Shown: one piece after another, positions 9,298 through 17,520 of the stretch | Position numbering within the stretch: the first letter of the stretch is position 1 | Layout of the letters: every line of letters begins with the position of its first letter | Made by a program: the position numbers and the translations under genes | Notes under the pieces: generated by a model | The model's database searches: none | What the model was told of the DNA's origin: nothing | What the model saw: the letters and a program-made list of their open reading frames with translations, nothing else | Assembly (NCBI GenBank): GCA_013361095.1 | Contig: JAATWA010000001.1 | Location: 868,001-932,000 of the forward strand | Direction: 5' to 3' | DNA length: 64,000 bases | Origin: Pseudanabaena biceps | GTDB lineage: Bacteria; Cyanobacteriota; Cyanobacteriia; Pseudanabaenales; Pseudanabaenaceae

Positions 9298-9891
9298 TTA
9301 CATTTTATTCACAATAAAACTTGTTATCTTATCTAGTCCTTGTTGACTCTTAAGGTTAGTAAATACAAAAGGGCGACTACCGCGCATTTTCAATGTGTCA
9401 AGTTCCATTACCCCTAAATCTGCACCAACATAGGGTGCTAAATCAATTTTATTAATTACTAACAGATCGGATTTAGTAATCCCTGGTCCACCCTTGCGAG
9501 GAATTTTATCGCCTGCGGCTACATCAATCACATAGAGCGTCAAATCAACAAGTTCAGGACTAAAAGTTGATGCGAGATTATCCCCCCCACTCTCAACAAA
9601 GATTAAATCCAAGTCTGTAAATTGTAGTTCCAATTGCTCGATCGCTGCCAAGTTCATTGAGGCATCTTCGCGAATTGCCGTATGAGGACAACCACCAGTC
9701 TCCACGCCCACAATGCGATCGCGCGAGAGGGCTTCACTGCGTACCAAAAACTGAGCATCTTCTTGAGTGTAAATGTCATTGGTAACAACGGCTATTTGAA
9801 AATGCGATCGCATGGATTTGCAGAGAGAATCAACAAGCGCAGTTTTTCCAGAGCCAACGGGCCCAGCCACTCCAACACGAAATGGTGACAT
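9298..9891 (-). CDS. ureG: Urease accessory GTPase UreG
   Basis: GTPase that delivers nickel to apo-urease together with UreD, UreF and UreE. It shows the P-loop [12 protein letters not shown] near the N-terminus, the [15 protein letters not shown] motif (Cys-Pro-His metal site), ESGGDN and the NKIDLAP guanine-specificity motif. The 197-aa length is typical. It is divergent from ureE-ureF, with an 89-bp spacer between start codons. The structural urease genes and ureD are not in this window. Confidence 0.96.
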   Translation of the reverse strand: MSPFRVGVAGPVGSGKTALVDSLCKSMRSHFQIAVVTNDIYTQEDAQFLVRSEALSRDRIVGVETGGCPHTAIREDASMNLAAIEQLELQFTDLDLIFVESGGDNLASTFSPELVDLTLYVIDVAAGDKIPRKGGPGITKSDLLVINKIDLAPYVGADLGVMELDTLKMRGSRPFVFTNLKSQQGLDKITSFIVNKM

Positions 9892-9980
9892 AGAGATTTA
9901 TCCTGTTTCGATATAAGCTAAAGTGATCATGATGCTTTGCATCGCGTTTCTACTTTACTGTTTTACTGTGATTTTAGCTA
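9892..9980. promoter_or_regulatory. Divergent promoter region between ureG and ureE
   Basis: An 89-bp AT-rich spacer separates the divergent start codons of ureG and ureE and must hold both promoters. A small inverted repeat GATGCTTTGCATC is present. I did not find an NtcA palindrome (GTA-N8-TAC). Confidence 0.45.
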
Positions 9981-10436
9981 ATGCATATTGTTACACAACG
10001 TTTATCAGCAGCAGCAAAGAAATTAGTTGATCGCGATTCACTTCTAACTCTCGCTTTAGTTGCCGAAGATAGAACTCGTAGTCGCCATCGATTTATGACC
10101 GTTGAAGAGATAGAACTTAACTTACAACTTCAAAGAGGAACTGTTTTAAGAGAAGGTGATATTCTTGCTGATGCTAATGAGAAGGCGATCGCGATCGTGG
10201 TGGCGAAGCCAGAGCCAGTGCTTACGGTCACAGCCAGTAATTCTTTGGACTTACTGAGAGCCGCTTATCATTTGGGTAATCGACATATTTCTCTGGAAGT
10301 TACCGAAAGCTATCTGCGGTTGTCGCCTGATTCTGTTTTAGAAGATATGGTATTAAAAATGGGACTGACAGCCACCCATGAGATACAGCCTTTCCAACCA
10401 GAATCTGGTGCTTACCATCATCACCATGACCATTAA
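9981..10436 (+). CDS. ureE: Urease accessory nickel chaperone UreE
   Basis: Nickel-binding metallochaperone for urease assembly. The N-terminal half has the family pattern EDRTRSRHRF and LQRGTVLREGD, and the C-terminal half holds the conserved AYHLGNRH metal-binding segment. The protein ends in a histidine-rich tail (YHHHHDH) suited to nickel storage. Its 3' end overlaps the ureF start by 11 bases, giving translational coupling. Confidence 0.95.
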   Translation: MHIVTQRLSAAAKKLVDRDSLLTLALVAEDRTRSRHRFMTVEEIELNLQLQRGTVLREGDILADANEKAIAIVVAKPEPVLTVTASNSLDLLRAAYHLGNRHISLEVTESYLRLSPDSVLEDMVLKMGLTATHEIQPFQPESGAYHHHHDH

Positions 10437-11157
10437 TCCTCTATCTTTACAACTATTGCGGCTATTGCAATTTACCAGTCCTGCTTTGCCTGTTGGTGCT
10501 TACAGCTATTCCGAAGGAATTGAATATCTCTGTCATATAGGAACTATTCAAGTGGAAGCTGATCTTCGAGATTGGCTAAAGAGAGAGATTAGTTTTGGCT
10601 TTGTCACCAACGAAGCGGCGATCGCTTGTCGCGCCCATCAAGCGATCGCATCGGGAGATCTAACTCGCCTTAGTTATTGGAATAGCTGGTTTTCGGCGAC
10701 TAGAGACTCCGAAGAGGTGCGTTTAGCCAGTTGGCAAATGGGACAGTCTCTGATGAAGCTATGGAATCAACTTCCTGAATCGCAATTATCCTTAATCAAT
10801 TCGCGATCGCAAATTAACGAGATCTTGCCTACGGCTAAAGACAATACTCAAGGGCAAGGCTGTAACTATGCGATCGCCTTCGGTATCGTCGCAGCAAGTC
10901 TCGGTATTGATTCTAGTAATACTGCGATCGGCTATATCTACAGTTGGCTCTCCAATCTGGTTAGTGCGGCGGTGCGAGCAGTTCCCTTTGGACAGACTAC
11001 GGGGCAGTTAGTTCTTTTTAGTCTGAGTGATGAGATACTTGTTAGTTCTCAATCAGCCCTACAGCGTCCTGACAATGAATTAGAGTGGTGTAGTTGGGGC
11101 GCGAGCTTAGCTTGCGCCAATCATGAGACTCAATATTCGCGACTATTTCGCAGCTAA
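10426..11157 (+). CDS. ureF: Urease accessory protein UreF
   Basis: Scaffold/GTPase-regulating factor that works with UreD and UreG in nickel insertion into urease. The diagnostic N-terminal motif FTSPALPVGAYSYSEGIEYL is present. The rest is helical, with the conserved glycine-rich YAIAFGIVAA segment near residue 145. The ATG at 10426 is preferred (243 aa): it overlaps the last bases of ureE and removes a 16-residue unsupported extension. Confidence 0.95.
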   Translation: MTINPLSLQLLRLLQFTSPALPVGAYSYSEGIEYLCHIGTIQVEADLRDWLKREISFGFVTNEAAIACRAHQAIASGDLTRLSYWNSWFSATRDSEEVRLASWQMGQSLMKLWNQLPESQLSLINSRSQINEILPTAKDNTQGQGCNYAIAFGIVAASLGIDSSNTAIGYIYSWLSNLVSAAVRAVPFGQTTGQLVLFSLSDEILVSSQSALQRPDNELEWCSWGASLACANHETQYSRLFRS

Positions 11158-11160
11158 GTT

Positions 11161-11185
11161 GTGCCGCCCGCTACGCGGGCAGCAC
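11161..11185. repeat. 11-bp hairpin downstream of ureF
   Basis: GTGCCGCCCGC pairs with GCGGGCAGCAC around TAC with one mismatch. A GTGTTGC module near 11205 and its complement AGCAACACTTT near 11270 lie further apart in the same spacer, which looks like a decayed member of the hairpin family. The rest of this 267-bp spacer is AT-rich and should hold the promoter of the next gene. Confidence 0.6.
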
Positions 11186-11424
11186 GTCAATTTTGGGATT
11201 TGAAAGTGTTGCTTTGCCAGCATTTCACAATGTTTTCTGTATCGACTTACTTGTTGAAATTGTCCTACAGCAACACTTTTAACAAGCAAGTCAATGTTTT
11301 AATATAGCTATGCTGGCATAATATTAAACTGGCTTCAAAACCTCATCACAGGCTGTGACTCTGGTTTTAAAATTTGATTGTGCCTAGCTACAGCGCGTTG
11401 TGTTTTTCAATAATTTAGACAAGC

Positions 11425-12282
11425 ATGGAAACTGAAGCGCATAAATTGGTTTATCCTGAGCCGCCTATTTCAACAAATGTGGAAGCTCTGAGACAAGAAA
11501 TCCAAGAGTTAAAATCTCAGAATAATAGTCTCAAGACTCAATTAGCGGCAAAAATCACTCAAGAAGAGCAGTTGTCAAAGGCAAATAGCTGCTTACAGAC
11601 AGAAATTATTGATCGGCAACAGACCGAAACCGCACTACGCTTTTTGTTGGATCGGCTGTTACGAGAAAAGAATGATTTAGAGATTCTTTTAGATACAACT
11701 ACTTCGCACAGCGACACTATCGAAGCCATCATGTATGACAAGGCGCTATCCCTTGCCCGTGAAGTAACCATTGATGGACTGACCCAGATATCTAATCGTC
11801 GAGCTTTTGATCAGCGCCTTAGTAATGAGTGGCAACGGCTTGCGAGAGAAGAGTCACCGATATCTTTGCTGTTATGCGATGTGGACTTTTTTAAACGCTA
11901 CAACGATCGCTATGGACATCCTGCGGGAGACGATTGTTTACGCGCTGTGGCAAAGACAATCGAAGCTTGTATTCGCCGCCCTGCGGATATGGTGGCACGT
12001 TATGGAGGAGAAGAGTTTGCGATTATTTTGCCAAATACGCAACAAGAGGGGGCAACTTTTATGGCAGAACAGATTTGTCAGGCTGTTTCTAGTCTCAAAA
12101 TTTTGCATGAGTCTTCTCATGTCAGTGATTATGTGTCCGTTAGTATTGGCATTGCTTCAGTTTTTCCTGAACGCAGGGTTTCGCCAAGGGGACTAATTGA
12201 AGCTGCCGATCGCGGATTGTACTTAGCCAAAAATAACGGTCGAAATTGTGTGATATTTAGTAGCAAGAGTTTTAAAGATTGA
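11425..12282 (+). CDS. GGDEF-domain diguanylate cyclase
   Basis: A 285-aa soluble protein. The N-terminal 100 residues form a predicted coiled coil (heptad-like Leu/Gln/Glu-rich stretch around residues 20-75). The C-terminal GGDEF domain (about 115-280) carries the active-site motif ARYGGEEFAIILPNT near residue 196 and the metal/GTP-binding DVDFFKRYNDRYGH. It has no EAL domain, so c-di-GMP synthesis is the likely activity. Activation probably depends on coiled-coil dimerisation, since no sensor domain is seen. Confidence 0.9.
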   Translation: METEAHKLVYPEPPISTNVEALRQEIQELKSQNNSLKTQLAAKITQEEQLSKANSCLQTEIIDRQQTETALRFLLDRLLREKNDLEILLDTTTSHSDTIEAIMYDKALSLAREVTIDGLTQISNRRAFDQRLSNEWQRLAREESPISLLLCDVDFFKRYNDRYGHPAGDDCLRAVAKTIEACIRRPADMVARYGGEEFAIILPNTQQEGATFMAEQICQAVSSLKILHESSHVSDYVSVSIGIASVFPERRVSPRGLIEAADRGLYLAKNNGRNCVIFSSKSFKD

Positions 12283-12324
12283 GGCGGCAGAGAGAGCTGT
12301 TTTGCTCTTTATTATTTTGAGGCT

Positions 12325-13338
12325 TTATTTTGAGGCGATCGCGGTTTCCGCTTTGACCTCATTTTTACAAGTTCCACTTTGAGCGAATTCGGTAATATTT
12401 GTAAGGGTAGTATCGGCAATATTTGCTAAAGCTTGGGCTGTAAAAAAAGCTTGATGCCCTGTCACGATGACATTAGGAAAAGTTAGTAATCGCTGAAACA
12501 CATCATCTTGAATCACTTCATTGGATAAATCTTCAAAAAATAAATCCGCTTCCTGCTCATACACATCGATGCCCAGATAGGCGATCGCGCCAGACTTTAA
12601 GCCATCGATCGCATCTTGGGTATTAATCAAACCGCCACGACTAGTATTGATTAGCATCAACCCTGTTTTCATTTGCGCGATCGCTTCTGCATCAATCAAA
12701 TGATGAGATTCGGGAGTAAGGGGACAATGCAAAGAAATTATGTCTGATTGTGCCAAGATTTCGGGCATGGATACATATTCCATCCCTAGTCCTAAGCAAG
12801 TGGAATTTTGATAAGTATCATGTCCTAAGAGTTTGCATCCAAATCCATGCATAATCTGCGCGAAAATTGCACCAATCCGACCAGTTCCCACAACTCCCAC
12901 GGTCGCACCATATAAGTCAAAGCCCAATAATCCTTCGATAGAGAAATTCCCTTCTCTCACGCGATTATAAGCTCGATGGACTTTGCGATTGAGAGATAGA
13001 ATTAGCGCAACTGCGTGTTCGGCGACGGCGTAGGGAGAGTAAGCGGGAACTCGGACTATAGAGATTCCTAACTTAGCAGCAGCATTCAAATCCACATGAT
13101 TGAATCCTGCCGATCGCAGGGCAATTAGTTTGGTGTCACCTTGAGCAAGGATTTCCAACATCTCCGCATTGAGATAGTCATTGATAAAAATACAGACAAC
13201 TGGAAATCCAGAGGCAAGAGAAACTGTCTCATTGCTGAGATGAGATTCAAAGAAAACAATCTCATGCTGATGCTTCTCATTTGCCTGACCAAAGCACTGG
13301 CGATCGTAGGATTTGGTATTAAAAAAAGCAACCTTCAT
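12325..13338 (-). CDS. D-lactate dehydrogenase-type 2-hydroxyacid dehydrogenase
   Basis: NAD-dependent D-isomer-specific 2-hydroxyacid dehydrogenase. The Rossmann motif is [15 protein letters not shown], the substrate/catalytic Arg lies in [10 protein letters not shown], and the C-terminal catalytic His is in [20 protein letters not shown] is a family signature. The 337-aa length and overall pattern fit fermentative D-lactate dehydrogenase (Ddh/LdhA) better than phosphoglycerate dehydrogenase. A 12-bp tandem duplication (12312-12323 and 12325-12336) spans the stop codon. It is downstream of the M16 protease gene but separated from it by a hairpin. Confidence 0.88.
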   Translation of the reverse strand: MKVAFFNTKSYDRQCFGQANEKHQHEIVFFESHLSNETVSLASGFPVVCIFINDYLNAEMLEILAQGDTKLIALRSAGFNHVDLNAAAKLGISIVRVPAYSPYAVAEHAVALILSLNRKVHRAYNRVREGNFSIEGLLGFDLYGATVGVVGTGRIGAIFAQIMHGFGCKLLGHDTYQNSTCLGLGMEYVSMPEILAQSDIISLHCPLTPESHHLIDAEAIAQMKTGLMLINTSRGGLINTQDAIDGLKSGAIAYLGIDVYEQEADLFFEDLSNEVIQDDVFQRLLTFPNVIVTGHQAFFTAQALANIADTTLTNITEFAQSGTCKNEVKAETAIASK

Positions 13339-13403
13339 AAAATCCTGCCATATTTGAAAGAGACAAAAAAGTTAGCAATTCTGATTATAAAAAATGGTTT
13401 TAA

Positions 13404-13458
13404 AAAACAATTTGGGGTTTTGCAGCGCCTTCGGCGCTGCAAAACCCCAAATTGTTTT
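13404..13458. repeat. Perfect 26-bp hairpin
   Basis: Arms 13404-13429 and 13433-13458 pair around TTC with the apex GCAGCGCC/GGCGCTGC. Flanking AATTCT and GAGAATTG segments form an outer repeat like that of the element at 14862-14962. It separates the M16 protease gene from the dehydrogenase gene. Confidence 0.9.
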
Positions 13459-13506
13459 CATCATGAGAATTGTTGTCAGAGAGTGAGCTTTGCTCACTTT
13501 CTTATT

Positions 13507-14823
13507 TTAAGGTTTTACAATCAAAATACCGTAAGCATCAGGATTGAGGTATTTGCGAACCGAGGCTTGAATGTCTTCCTTGGTGATGGACTTGATGCGA
13601 TCAGGGTAGTTGAGCGCGTGGTCTAGAGAACCAACAATGCGATCGTAATAGCCGTAGATCCCTGCACGTTCTCTTGGTGACTCATTCCCGAAGATAAAGC
13701 GGTTGCTAACTTGAGTGCGAATCTTCGATAGCTCCTCATCGGTAACGAAAGTATCGTGCAGGATCAAAATATGCTCACGGATAGCTTGCTCCACAATCTC
13801 CACATCTTCCACATTTAACTTGGCGAATACTTGAAAAGTCCCCTGCCAGCGCATTGCCGAATTACTGACAGAAATGCGATCGCAAATACGACGATTTTCG
13901 CGTAAGTCCTGCACCATCCGCGAGGTGCGACCACTGCCAAGGATATTTGCAAGGATGCTGAGGGGATAGGTGGCTTCTAGGTCATTAAGCCCAGCTACCC
14001 GCCATGTCATACTCAGTCTGGCTTGCTTGAGGCTGCTATCAACTACCTCACGGCGGACAATTTCGGTAAAAGGCTTTTCTGGTGTAAATGTGGGGGCTTG
14101 AGGCTGCTTAGCGATCGCAGTTCCTTCAAAATAGTTAGCGATTACACCGATCATTTCGCTGACGGGCAAGTTGCCGACTACAGAAATTGTCATGTTTTGC
14201 GGCGCGTACCACTTGCGATGAAACGATCGCATCTGCTCAGAAGTGACATTCTCAATTACCTCGACTGGCCCCAGCACAGGACGACGATAGGGTAACTGCT
14301 CATAGACCATTTCCGAAATATGGCGATAAATGCGGCGATCGGGATTGTCTTCGCTGCGTCTGATTTCTTCTAAAACCACATGACGTTCACGCTGAAACTC
14401 CTCATCGGGGATGCTGGCTTTGAGGACGATATCTAGTTGCAGAGGAGCAAGCTTCGCATAGTCTTGAGGCGCGACATTAATATAAAAATGCGTATAGTCT
14501 TGACTGGTTGCGGCGTTCGTATTGCCGCCATGAGACTCGATTGCCTGTTCAAATTCTCCCAAGTTTAGGCGATCGCTTCCTTTGAACACCATATGTTCTA
14601 GGAAATGTGCCATGCCATTAATGTCATCAGTCTCAGCAGCAGAGCCGACATTAACCCAAATACTTAAGTTAACCGCATCGACAGGAACCTGCTCGGCAAT
14701 GATTTTAATTCCATTGGGCAGAATATGCTGTGTGGGCGCAGTGGAAATATTCGTAGCTAGATCATGCAAAGCATGATCGGTCACAGCTACATCTAACCGA
14801 CGCGGAACGACGATCGCTGGCAT
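13507..14823 (-). CDS. M16 family zinc metallopeptidase (processing-protease-like)
   Basis: Pitrilysin/M16B-type peptidase of 438 aa. The inverted zinc motif HFLEHMVFKG (HxxEH) is near residue 90, with the more distal glutamate in LEEIRRSEDNPDRR. It has the two tandem M16 domains of processing-peptidase-like proteins, the second lacking the zinc motif as is usual. There is no signal peptide, so it is probably cytoplasmic. The function is likely peptide or presequence degradation, but the substrate is unknown. Confidence 0.9.
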   Translation of the reverse strand: MPAIVVPRRLDVAVTDHALHDLATNISTAPTQHILPNGIKIIAEQVPVDAVNLSIWVNVGSAAETDDINGMAHFLEHMVFKGSDRLNLGEFEQAIESHGGNTNAATSQDYTHFYINVAPQDYAKLAPLQLDIVLKASIPDEEFQRERHVVLEEIRRSEDNPDRRIYRHISEMVYEQLPYRRPVLGPVEVIENVTSEQMRSFHRKWYAPQNMTISVVGNLPVSEMIGVIANYFEGTAIAKQPQAPTFTPEKPFTEIVRREVVDSSLKQARLSMTWRVAGLNDLEATYPLSILANILGSGRTSRMVQDLRENRRICDRISVSNSAMRWQGTFQVFAKLNVEDVEIVEQAIREHILILHDTFVTDEELSKIRTQVSNRFIFGNESPRERAGIYGYYDRIVGSLDHALNYPDRIKSITKEDIQASVRKYLNPDAYGILIVKP

Positions 14824-14861
14824 GGCAATATAATTTTTTTTGCTAAAGTGGATTTTTAACT

Positions 14862-14962
14862 AGAAATTCTCATTATTAAAACTGGTTTTTAAAAACCAAT
14901 TTGGATATTTTTAGCGCCTTCGCTCTAAAAATATCCAAATTAGTTTCATAACGAGAATTTCT
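14862..14962. repeat. Composite nested inverted repeat
   Basis: An inner 17-bp stem (14898-14914 with 14925-14941) is enclosed by a 14-bp self-palindrome (14884-14897) on one side. An outer imperfect repeat of about 21 bp surrounds them (14862-14883 with 14942-14962). The layout matches the flanks of the hairpin at 13404-13458. It fills most of the spacer between the TPR gene and the M16 gene. Confidence 0.75.
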
Positions 14963-15017
14963 GACTTTTAATGGGAGAGAGGGCGCATTGCGTCTTCATC
15001 CTATTAAGTTAAAGTTT

Positions 15018-16046
15018 TTATAATTTCTCTAGAGCTTGCAATTTGAAATAAGCCTCTCGCAATGGCAAGCTAGATGTATCTTCTAGCATAGCAGCAAAAT
15101 CATAGGACTCTTGGTAAGCGGCGCGTGCTTTAGGCAGATTTCCGAAGGATAAGTACAAATCACCGAGATAACGTTGCACGATCGCGGCGGTTTCGCGATC
15201 TCCTAGTACTAGAGCTAAGCTAGAGCGGTTTTGCAATAATTCTTCAATGCGATAAAAATTAGGAACTTCTAAGTAGGCGGCAATCAAGCGATCGCTAGCA
15301 ATAGACATCAGTTTGTAGTTGCGGTATTGACGAGCAATCGTTAGCGCCATACCGTAATCTTTGATAGCAGCCTTGTAGTTATCTAGCGCCATCAAACTAT
15401 CGCCGCTATTCACATAGGTATATCCATTGCCCAAAGCATCCCGAAGCGGACGTTCCTTGATGGAAGCATAGTACAGCTTAAGAGATTGTAAATATTCGCC
15501 ATAACGCCCCGCGACTTGTCCTTGATTATTCAAGGCGATCGCTTTACCAAGGGGCTGATCGTAATCTTGAGAAATTTGCAGAGCCTTTTGGCTCAACTTA
15601 TTCGCCGACTCCAAATTACCTTGGGCAATTTCCAAACTTGCCAGATTATTGGTTTCCTTAAGTACAACCCCTTGATCAAGGAGAGCATTGCCATAGCCGA
15701 TCCGCTTGAGCATTGTTTCTTGCGCGGCTTTGGTTGATCCCATCATTTCATAAGCATCACTCACCCGCGCCAGTGTGTAAGATATCGCCGCTTGATCATT
15801 CACTTGACGGTAATAGCCGATCGCATAGAGCCAAGTTTTAATTGCTTCACGGGGACTGCCATTTTTGAGTTGATTGTAACCAACATCAAGGAGGCGATCA
15901 GCTTCATCGCGTACCGTGCGATTTTCTAGACTGACAGTTTTTTGTTGCGCTTGCATGGGCATTGGCACAACAAATACACCAACACAGGCCGCTAGTATGG
16001 TTGCACTGATGTGTGCAACCGACATTTTCTGATGCTTTCTACGCAT
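15018..16046 (-). CDS. Exported TPR-repeat protein
   Basis: A 342-aa protein with a basic N-terminus, a hydrophobic core (about residues 10-30) and a likely signal-peptidase site after PMQAQ, so it should be exported. The remainder is a helical array of about six TPR-like units (for example GYNQLKNGSPREAIKTWLYA, with repeats to residue 320). It is probably a protein-protein interaction scaffold in the periplasm; partner unknown. It is transcribed alone, and tandem hairpins lie upstream of it. Confidence 0.8.
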   Translation of the reverse strand: MRRKHQKMSVAHISATILAACVGVFVVPMPMQAQQKTVSLENRTVRDEADRLLDVGYNQLKNGSPREAIKTWLYAIGYYRQVNDQAAISYTLARVSDAYEMMGSTKAAQETMLKRIGYGNALLDQGVVLKETNNLASLEIAQGNLESANKLSQKALQISQDYDQPLGKAIALNNQGQVAGRYGEYLQSLKLYYASIKERPLRDALGNGYTYVNSGDSLMALDNYKAAIKDYGMALTIARQYRNYKLMSIASDRLIAAYLEVPNFYRIEELLQNRSSLALVLGDRETAAIVQRYLGDLYLSFGNLPKARAAYQESYDFAAMLEDTSSLPLREAYFKLQALEKL

Positions 16047-16140
16047 ATCCCTACATCCTCACCAAAAGGTGCGTACATTGTAGCGATATAAACACAATTT
16101 TTTATGACATTTTCTAGCGATTTATGACATCTCCAAAAAA

Positions 16141-16183
16141 CAAGAATGGAGTGGCAGCGCAAAGCGCCGCCACTCCATTCTTG
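16141..16183. repeat. 20-bp hairpin with a single mismatch
   Basis: Arms 16141-16160 and 16164-16183 pair around AAA with one A:C mismatch. It has the CAAGAAT base and GGCGC apex modules seen at 30092 and 31639. Confidence 0.85.
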
Positions 16184-16204
16184 GGTAAGCAACCCTTTCA
16201 AATA

Positions 16205-16257
16205 GGCTTCGACTCCGCTCAGCCATCGGTATAGGCTGGCTGAGCGGAGTCGAAGCC
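16205..16257. repeat. Perfect 21-bp inverted repeat (GGCTTCGACTCCGCTC type)
   Basis: Arms 16205-16225 and 16237-16257 are exact reverse complements around an 11-base loop. It differs from the other hairpins in having a longer loop and unrelated arms. It abuts the stop codon of the kinase gene. From memory, GAGCGGAGTCGAAG-type repeats occur in many bacterial genomes. Confidence 0.85.
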
Positions 16258-17355
16258 CTATTCTTTTAATTGCTGCGATTCCAAACTCTCTAGCAAACGA
16301 AACTGTACTAGCGATCGCAATAAATTATGTTCTGGATATTTGATATGAAAGTAGACATTTCCTGCCAAGTAGTCGGTAAAAAATCGTAAGCCTAACTCAA
16401 AAGTAATTACTCGTATTGAGTCATAAATATAGTCTTCGTCAGTTTTGGTGAGAAATGAATTGGCGATCGCCTTATATCCAACCAATATTTCTTGACAAAG
16501 ATCCATATCAAAGCGGACATCTTCCCACTTTCTCGTGTCTTCGCCTGCGGGGTTGCAGCCTGAGCGTAAGCAATCGCCGATGTCGTAGTGGATCAGCCCT
16601 GACTTGACTGTATCAAGGTCAACGATGCTTACGGCTAGCTGGGTGCTTTGATCGAACAAAATATTATTTACTTTTGGGTCGCCATGCATGACCCGCAAAG
16701 GTAACTTGCCAGAGGATTTGGCATCTTCTAGCAGATGGGCTAACTCTTGGTGCTGTTCAATAATTTTTTGACAGTAAGTGATTTCAGCAGAGGTTTGCGT
16801 ATTTTCTCCCTTAGCGATGACCTGCTGATACTGCTGCAAATATAACGGGGTGATATGAAAGCCTTCGAGGGTATCTACTAATTTTTCTGGGGCAAGATCG
16901 CTGGTTAAGTGATGAAAAGTTCCGAGGGCATAGCCGACTTCTCGCGCCTGTTGGGAATCGGTAATTGTATCGAAGGACTTAGAATTTTCGATAAAACTTA
17001 GCGATCGCCAAAATTCTCCATCTTCAGTTTGGAAGTAGTCTTGTCCTTGAGCAGTTGGTAATATTTGCGGCAGATCCCACCGCCGATCTAGTGGACTTTT
17101 GGCAAGGCGATCGCGCACATGGTCAGTGTAAATCCGCATATTTTGCATGACCAGTTGCGGCTTCAGAAATACTTGATGATTGATGCGTTGCAAAATAAAT
17201 GATCGACTTTCTGTGTCTTCCCAAGAAACCCAGAAGGTATCGTTAATATTGCCACTACCAAAACCTTGAATATCAATAGCCTGAGACTGTGGGGCGAATT
17301 TAGAGACTACAAATTTAAGTTTATCGAACAGATTATTTTTATTACCATTTGTCAT
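16258..17355 (-). CDS. APH-family phosphotransferase (sugar/choline kinase fold)
   Basis: A 365-aa kinase of the aminoglycoside phosphotransferase fold. The catalytic loop is MHGDPKVNNILFD and the metal-binding motif is IVDLDTVKSG. The N-terminal part (IQGFGSGNINDTFWV) resembles N-acetylhexosamine kinase-like members more than antibiotic kinases, so a sugar or amino-sugar substrate is likelier than a drug. The start chosen is ATG at 17355 (MTNGNKNNLF). The longer frame to 17478 reads through two hairpins and is not credible as coding. Confidence 0.82.
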   Translation of the reverse strand: MTNGNKNNLFDKLKFVVSKFAPQSQAIDIQGFGSGNINDTFWVSWEDTESRSFILQRINHQVFLKPQLVMQNMRIYTDHVRDRLAKSPLDRRWDLPQILPTAQGQDYFQTEDGEFWRSLSFIENSKSFDTITDSQQAREVGYALGTFHHLTSDLAPEKLVDTLEGFHITPLYLQQYQQVIAKGENTQTSAEITYCQKIIEQHQELAHLLEDAKSSGKLPLRVMHGDPKVNNILFDQSTQLAVSIVDLDTVKSGLIHYDIGDCLRSGCNPAGEDTRKWEDVRFDMDLCQEILVGYKAIANSFLTKTDEDYIYDSIRVITFELGLRFFTDYLAGNVYFHIKYPEHNLLRSLVQFRLLESLESQQLKE

Positions 17356-17399
17356 AGCGTTTAATTGTAAAGCAGCCTGTTGAGGCTTAGTCCAGAAAA

Positions 17400-17436
17400 A
17401 TTTTTGAAAGTGCGGCTTCGCCGCGCTTTCAAAAAT
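17400..17436. repeat. 17-bp hairpin
   Basis: Arms 17400-17416 and 17420-17436 pair around TTC with one T:G pair. The ATTTTTGAAAG arm is shared with the element at 31572-31622. Confidence 0.85.
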
Positions 17437-17443
17437 GTAGTAC

Positions 17444-17487
17444 AGAGAAATTTTGAGAAGCGGCGCGCCGCTTCTCAAAATTTCTCT
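17444..17487. repeat. Perfect 44-bp palindrome without spacer
   Basis: The 44 bases are an exact palindrome centred between 17465 and 17466 (CGGCG|CGCCG). A small AGCGCAAAGCGCT hairpin (17500-17512) follows. Together with the preceding hairpin it fills the divergent spacer between the kinase gene and cobD. Confidence 0.9.
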
Positions 17488-17520
17488 AGGTTTTAATTAA
17501 GCGCAAAGCGCTGTAATTCA

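Noticed and set aside
12312..12336. 12-bp tandem duplication TTATTTTGAGGC at the end of the dehydrogenase gene
   Set aside because: It is real but small, probably a slippage event, and spans the stop codon without obvious effect.
17356..17478. N-terminal extension of the APH-family kinase frame
   Set aside because: It is encoded by two hairpins and starts inside a palindrome; the ATG at 17355 gives a normal family N-terminus.
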